Positions 5,451-9,605 of a DNA stretch of 9,605 nucleotides are shown in pieces. The translations under genes and the position numbers were made by a program. This DNA comes from Clostridia bacterium. Lineage in GTDB: Bacteria > Bacillota_E > SLMV01 > PUMD01. The notes under the pieces were generated by a model. The model saw nothing but the letters and a program-made list of their open reading frames with translations, did no database searches and was not told the DNA's origin. The stretch covers positions 1 through 9,605 of the forward strand of contig PWUC01000094.1 of assembly GCA_003562655.1 (NCBI GenBank), given 5' to 3'. Every line of letters starts with the position of its first letter. The first letter of the stretch is position 1.

Positions 5451-7049
5451 TTGATCAATCACCTGGAGACGGCAGCTGGCAAGTGGAAGGAGACGCCCTC
5501 CTGGGCACGGGGGCTTCTGCTGGGAATGGTGGTGTGCGGCGTGATCTCCCTCGTCGTCTGGAGGCTTGTGGTGGGCACCCCGGGGGCAGATATGGCCCCG
5601 CTGTTCAGTGATCTGACCCTTGAGGACGCCGCTGCCATAAAGGATTATCTGTCGGAGAGGCGGATCTCCCACCGGGTGGCGGCCGGGGGAGACACCATCG
5701 AGGTGCCCTCCGACCGGGTGCACGCACTCCGGCTCGATCTGGCCTCCATGGGCATTCCCAGCCGGGGAGCGGTGGGATTTGAGATCATGGACTCGATGCC
5801 CTGGGGGGCGACGGATTTTGAACGCCATGTCAACTATATACGCGGCCTGCAGGGTGAACTGGAACGGACCATTGAGGGCTTTGAAGAGGTGCGAAGGGCC
5901 CGGGTTCATGTGGTTCTGCCCCGGGAGAGCGTCTTCATCTCCCGGAGCACCCCTGCCACGGCGGCGGTCTTTCTGGAATTGCGCCCACTGGCCCGGCTCG
6001 GGCCGGAGGCGGTCCAGGGGATCATCCACCTGGTGGCCTCCAGCGTGGAGAACCTGGAACCTGAGAAGGTTACGGTGGTCGACACCCAGGGAGTGATCCT
6101 GTCGCACCGGGCGGTTCAGCCCGATGACGACGCCGCCACCGTCCGGGATGGACTGCAGATCCAGCTTCAGTTCGAGGATTCTCTCCGGGGCCGTCTGCAG
6201 GCCATGCTGGAACAGGTCCTGGGACCGGGGAATGTGGCACTGCAGGTTTCGGCCCAGATAAACTTCGATGACCGCGAGATACACCGGGAGATGTTTGAAC
6301 CCGTCTCCGAGGACGGCGGACTGATCACCAGTCTGCACCAGATGGAGGAGCATTTTTCCGGGACCCAGGCCTTTCCGGAGACCGGGGCCGGGGCAGACAG
6401 CAACCTGCCCACCTACCAGGCACCGGGCACCGAGGGTGCATCCACCTATGACCGCACCGAGACCACGCAGAACACGGTGGTCAACCGCACCACGGAGCAC
6501 TGGAAGATCGCACCGGGGGCCGTGGAGCGACTTTCGGTGGCGGTTGTGGTCAACGGCACGCTGACGGACGAGGAAGAGCAGATGCTCAGCGGCGTCGTCT
6601 CAGCGGCCCTGGGTTCGGACCTGGGTCGCAATGACAGTGTGGTGGTGACGGGGCTTCCCTTCGATACATCACTGGCCGACCAGCTGCGAGAGCACGCCGA
6701 GGCGGGGACGCCGACGGTGCCTGCAGAGGAAGTCGCCGAGATGCCCCTGCCCTACTACATTGGGGCGGGTGCAGCCCTTCTTGTCGCTTTAGGGCTGGCA
6801 GTTCTGGTCCTTCGGCGGCGGCGGAGGCATCATGCAGAGGAGCTGCTGGATGAACTGGAGGGGCCCGGGGTGGACCTGGTATCGGCAGAGGACAACGGCG
6901 AGGCCCGCCGGCAGCGGGAGGCCCTGCTTGAGACCATCGGGGTCAAAAGGGACGGTCTGAGGAGTACCGCCAAGGAAATGGCCGATGAGAACCCGGCAAA
7001 GGTGGCCCAGCTTCTGCGAACCTGGCTGGCCGAAGAGTTGGAGTCCTGA
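5451..7049 (+). CDS. fliF: Flagellar MS-ring protein FliF
   Basis: Membrane protein whose many copies form the MS-ring, the foundation of the basal body and housing of the export gate. Two membrane helices (about 21-37 and 435-454) flank a large external ring region. The YscJ/FliF-type segment RRARVHVVLPRESVF begins at residue 148. The second helix ends in RRRRRHH, giving a cytoplasmic C-terminus. The last 20 residues (ENPAKVAQLLRTWLAEELES) are the conserved FliG-binding helix. Length (532) is normal. Start TTG 5451 is set by GGAGGT (5437-5442) with 8 bases between, 15 bases after fliE stops. Confidence 0.97.
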   Translation: MINHLETAAGKWKETPSWARGLLLGMVVCGVISLVVWRLVVGTPGADMAPLFSDLTLEDAAAIKDYLSERRISHRVAAGGDTIEVPSDRVHALRLDLASMGIPSRGAVGFEIMDSMPWGATDFERHVNYIRGLQGELERTIEGFEEVRRARVHVVLPRESVFISRSTPATAAVFLELRPLARLGPEAVQGIIHLVASSVENLEPEKVTVVDTQGVILSHRAVQPDDDAATVRDGLQIQLQFEDSLRGRLQAMLEQVLGPGNVALQVSAQINFDDREIHREMFEPVSEDGGLITSLHQMEEHFSGTQAFPETGAGADSNLPTYQAPGTEGASTYDRTETTQNTVVNRTTEHWKIAPGAVERLSVAVVVNGTLTDEEEQMLSGVVSAALGSDLGRNDSVVVTGLPFDTSLADQLREHAEAGTPTVPAEEVAEMPLPYYIGAGAALLVALGLAVLVLRRRRRHHAEELLDELEGPGVDLVSAEDNGEARRQREALLETIGVKRDGLRSTAKEMADENPAKVAQLLRTWLAEELES

Positions 7050-7082
7050 GGACATCCGGGTTGAGGGGGTGTGGATCGGACA

Positions 7083-8123
7083 ATGGCAGCGACTGCGGAG
7101 AAGAACAGGCTGGGCACAATAGAGTCCCTGGGCGGCATCAGGAAGGTGGCAGTGATTCTGATCTCCCTGGGCAGAAAGGCGGCGGCCGGGGTTATGCAGT
7201 ATTTCAGCGAGGCGGAGACCGAGGCCATCGCCTACGAGATCGCCAGCATCGAGAACGTTCCTGGCGGCATGCAGGAGGCGGTCCTCGAGGAGTTCGCGAG
7301 CATCGCGACGGCCCAGAAGTACGTCTCGCAGGGCGGAATCGACTATGCCCGGCAGGTGTTGGAACAGGCGATGGGCCGGCAGCGGGCGCTGGATATGATC
7401 GGTCGTCTGACCTCGTCACTGCAGACCAGGCCCTTCAAGGTCATGAGGAAGATGGACCCGGAACAGATCCTGAACTTCCTGCAGGGCGAGCATCCCCAGA
7501 CCATCGCCCTCATCATATCCTACCTCAAACCGCAGCAGGCCGGGGTTGTGCTGTCGTCGCTGTCTGAGGAGCAGCAGTCCGACGTGGCCCGGCGGCTGGC
7601 CATGATGGACCGGACCTCGCCGGTCATCGTGGAACGGGTGGAGGCGCTGCTGGAGAAGAAGTTCTCGGCGCTGATGGGCCAGGATCATTCCAAGACCGGG
7701 GGAATCGATTCCCTGGTCGGCATACTCAACCAGGTGGACCGGGGAACGGAGAAGAGCATTTTGGGTCGGCTGGAAAACTCTGATGAGGAGCTGGCCGAGG
7801 ACATCAGAAAGCGGCTGTTCACCTTCGATGACATCGCGGGGATCGATGATCGCGCGATCCAGCGGGTGCTGCGCGACGTGGACCTTCACAATGATCTGCC
7901 CCTGGCTCTGAAGGCCAGCAGTGAGCAGGTCAAGGAGAAGATCTTTGCCAACGTCTCGGAGCGAGCGGCCGAGACCCTGCGGGAGGACATGGAGTACCTG
8001 GGGCCGGTCCGCCTGAGTTCCGTGGAGGAGGCGCAGCAGCGGATTGTCAAGGTGGTGCGGCAGCTGGATGAGAAAGGGGAAATCGTGATTGTCCGGGGTT
8101 CAGAGGAGAGCCTGGTCGTATAG
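7083..8123 (+). CDS. fliG: Flagellar motor switch protein FliG
   Basis: Rotor protein that sits on FliF and meets the stator, converting ion flow into torque; with FliM and FliN it sets rotation direction. N-terminal domain with GGIRKVAVILISLG, middle domain with GEHPQTIAL (E136-H137-P138-Q139), and C-terminal domain with FTFDDIAGIDDRAIQ from residue 246. The charged torque helix (ERAAETLREDMEYLGPVRL) and the ending EKGEIVIVRG are well conserved. ATG 7083 gives 346 residues. GTG 7071 in the same frame would add four, but the G-rich Shine-Dalgarno (7063-7070) is almost touching it; spacing to ATG is about 12, so the start is not certain. It follows fliF by 33 bases. Confidence 0.96.
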   Translation: MAATAEKNRLGTIESLGGIRKVAVILISLGRKAAAGVMQYFSEAETEAIAYEIASIENVPGGMQEAVLEEFASIATAQKYVSQGGIDYARQVLEQAMGRQRALDMIGRLTSSLQTRPFKVMRKMDPEQILNFLQGEHPQTIALIISYLKPQQAGVVLSSLSEEQQSDVARRLAMMDRTSPVIVERVEALLEKKFSALMGQDHSKTGGIDSLVGILNQVDRGTEKSILGRLENSDEELAEDIRKRLFTFDDIAGIDDRAIQRVLRDVDLHNDLPLALKASSEQVKEKIFANVSERAAETLREDMEYLGPVRLSSVEEAQQRIVKVVRQLDEKGEIVIVRGSEESLVV

Positions 8124-8847
8124 TTCATCGGTCATCAAGATGGAGGACATCCAGACCGGCGGCGTGCGCAGACTAACCGCCGCACTGGGGGCGGAGGGGT
8201 CCGCCCGGCCCGGGGATTCGGGGGGCCTGGAGGGACTCGTCCTGGCCGACCGGGCGGCTGCGGACCTCGTCGGGGGGGCCCGGATTCGGGCCGAGGAGCT
8301 GCTCCGACGAGCCGAGGCTGAGGCGGATGAGATCAGGGAGGATGCCCGCAGGCTGGGCCTGGAGCAGGGCAGACGGGAGGGCCTTGAGCAGCGCCTTGAG
8401 GGCGTCAGGGAGATGACCGAAAAGATGCGCCGGTGGAGGGACGAGATCAGGGAACGGGACAGCAGCAGGTGGACCGAGGTCGAGGAGGGGCTGACGGAAA
8501 TGGTGCTGCAAATCACGGAGAAGATCCTCAGGACCGAGTTGGGGGATCCCGAGACGGCCCTTGCCCTGGTCAGGGAGTGCCTCAGCCGGTTCTCCGATCT
8601 GTCCGACATCACACTGGAGGTGTCCCCGGCGGACATGGGCACCGTCCTGCAGCGGCGAGAAGAACTGGAGCGGGAGATTCCCCCGCGAACGGAGCTTCTG
8701 CTGCTGACCGATGAGAGCCTCCGGGAAGGCGAGTTCCGCGCCCGCGGAGACGAGGGCGTCTTCGAGGGTACGGTTGCGGATCTGATCGCCTCGCTGCGAC
8801 GCAGGTTCGGCGAGGAACTGGCGGGAGAAGACAGTGACATTATCTGA
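8089..8847 (+). CDS. fliH: Flagellar assembly protein FliH (export ATPase regulator)
   Basis: Cytoplasmic partner that binds and restrains the ATPase FliI and links it to the export apparatus. The protein is low in hydrophobic stretches, highly charged and helical. It carries a GxxxGxxxG run (GLEQGRREG, residues 90-98), typical of FliH/YscL proteins, and a C-terminal domain ending GVFEGTVADLIASLRRRF. The start is uncertain. TTG 8089 has GGGG at 8076-8079 and keeps SSVIK, similar to the (S)xxIK sequence near FliH N-termini, but it overlaps fliG by 35 bases. ATG 8140 avoids overlap but has no ribosome-binding site and would shorten the protein from 252 to 235 residues. Identity also rests on position between fliG and fliI. 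Confidence 0.88.
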   Translation: MSGVQRRAWSYSSSVIKMEDIQTGGVRRLTAALGAEGSARPGDSGGLEGLVLADRAAADLVGGARIRAEELLRRAEAEADEIREDARRLGLEQGRREGLEQRLEGVREMTEKMRRWRDEIRERDSSRWTEVEEGLTEMVLQITEKILRTELGDPETALALVRECLSRFSDLSDITLEVSPADMGTVLQRREELEREIPPRTELLLLTDESLREGEFRARGDEGVFEGTVADLIASLRRRFGEELAGEDSDII

Positions 8848-9605
8848 GAAGCTGACGGACCTCAGGGACATCGCAGCGAAGTGGCAGCCCTGGGAGCGAT
8901 ATGGATACGTCCAGCGGGTGGTCGGTCTGACCCTGGAGGCCCGCGGGCCGGCGGTTCGGGTGGGGCAGCTCTGCCGCCTCCTTTCCGACGATCCGTCGGG
9001 ATCCGATGTTCCGGCCGAGGTGGTCGGCTTCAACGACCGGTCGATCCTTCTTCTGCCCCTGTCAGAGGTGCACGGGCTCAGGGCGGGAACCCGACTGCAG
9101 GTGACTCCCGGGACCTTCGAGGTCAGTCTCGGCCCCGGCCTGAGGGGAAGGGTCCTTGACGGGTTGGGCCGGGTCATTGACGAGGAACCGGCACCCCCGG
9201 TGGAGGTCCGACGGACCATATACAGCTCCTCTCCGTCGCCGCTGCGGCGGAAGAGGGTGAGTGAGCCCCTGGGCGTCGGGATCCGGGCCATCGACGGCCT
9301 GCTGACCTGCGGTCAGGGCCAGCGGATCGGGATATTTTCCGGCAGCGGGGTGGGCAAGAGCACCCTGCTCGGCATGATCGCCCGGGGCAGCAGTGCCGAC
9401 GTGAACGTGATCGGACTGATCGGAGAACGGGGACGGGAGGTCAGGGACTTCCTGGAGGACGATCTCGGGCCCGAGGGGCTGGCGAAGTCCGTGGTGGTCG
9501 TCGCAACCTCAGACCAGCCGCCGCTGCTGCGCATCAAGGCGGCCTTAGTGGCCACCACCATCGCCGAGTATTTCCGCGATCTGGGAGGCGAGGTGCTTCT
9601 GATCA
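8834..9605 (+). CDS. fliI: Flagellum-specific ATP synthase FliI, 5' part (cut by window end)
   Basis: ATPase of the flagellar type III export apparatus, related to the F1 beta subunit; it strips chaperones from substrates and energises export. About 257 codons are visible, roughly 60% of a normal FliI. The N-terminal beta-barrel region includes GRVLDGLGRVID, and EPLGVGIRAIDGLLTCGQGQ precedes the Walker A loop GSGVGKST at residues 170-177. GLIGERGREVRDFLED and the conserved DQPPLLRIKAA follow. The window stops at GGEVLLI, just before the Walker B aspartate. Start GTG 8834 has GGGAG at 8823-8827 and overlaps the end of fliH by 14 bases, suggesting coupled translation of this physical partner pair. 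Confidence 0.95.
   Translation, partial: MTLSEKLTDLRDIAAKWQPWERYGYVQRVVGLTLEARGPAVRVGQLCRLLSDDPSGSDVPAEVVGFNDRSILLLPLSEVHGLRAGTRLQVTPGTFEVSLGPGLRGRVLDGLGRVIDEEPAPPVEVRRTIYSSSPSPLRRKRVSEPLGVGIRAIDGLLTCGQGQRIGIFSGSGVGKSTLLGMIARGSSADVNVIGLIGERGREVRDFLEDDLGPEGLAKSVVVVATSDQPPLLRIKAALVATTIAEYFRDLGGEVLLI

Noticed and set aside
5022..6500. Very long minus-strand open frame (492 codons) opposite fliE and fliF
   Set aside because: It is antisense to well-supported fliE and fliF. The translation is rich in H, G, R, P and Q with no recognisable domain. Long antisense frames are expected in GC-rich coding DNA.
8173..9291. Minus-strand open frame of 372 codons opposite fliH and fliI
   Set aside because: It mirrors two clearly conserved flagellar genes, shows no family motif, and has low-complexity composition typical of an antisense shadow.

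Overview
This is a GC-rich window with every supported gene on the + strand. It holds two gene blocks. Positions 170-3828 encode three parts of a peptide-type ABC importer: a lipoprotein substrate-binding protein and two permeases. Positions 4029-9605 hold the start of a large flagellar operon in the order flgB, flgC, fliE, fliF, fliG, fliH, fliI, with fliI cut by the window end. The organism is probably a high-GC, Gram-positive-type bacterium (Bacillota or a near relative). This is inferred from the flgB-flgC-fliE-fliF-fliG-fliH-fliI order, strong G-rich Shine-Dalgarno sequences, frequent TTG and GTG starts, a lipobox-anchored binding protein with an acidic Glu/Pro tether, and a c-di-GMP riboswitch before flgB. 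It is an inference, not an identification.

Region by region: 1-169 is a GC-rich leader in which I recognise no gene. 170-1825 is the binding protein. 1824-1890 holds two strong stem-loops without a U-tract, suited to keeping the binding protein mRNA more abundant than the permease mRNA. 1961-2914 and 2935-3828 are the DppB/OppB-type and DppC/OppC-type permeases. No ATPase gene of this importer is visible. 3829-4060 is an intergenic stretch with two small hairpins, a doubtful 10-codon ORF and a weak candidate promoter.

4061-4245 is the most informative part: a c-di-GMP-I (GEMM-I) aptamer followed by an intrinsic terminator directly before flgB. The 3' side of the aptamer's tetraloop stem (4096-4106) is a perfect 11-nt complement of the terminator's 5' side (4215-4225). 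Aptamer folding and antitermination therefore exclude each other, and this predicts that c-di-GMP switches the operon OFF. The terminator's 3' arm also contains the flgB Shine-Dalgarno sequence, so one hairpin could block both transcription and translation. The riboswitch class is known and has been described upstream of flagellar genes, including flgB in Clostridioides difficile. The exact wiring here is read from this sequence.

4248-9605 is a tightly packed operon for the base of the flagellum: proximal rod (FlgB, FlgC), rod/MS-ring adaptor (FliE), MS-ring (FliF), rotor/switch (FliG) and the export ATPase with its regulator (FliI, FliH). These are the earliest parts of assembly, so one c-di-GMP-controlled switch at the front would set the swimming-versus-sessile decision before any structure is built.
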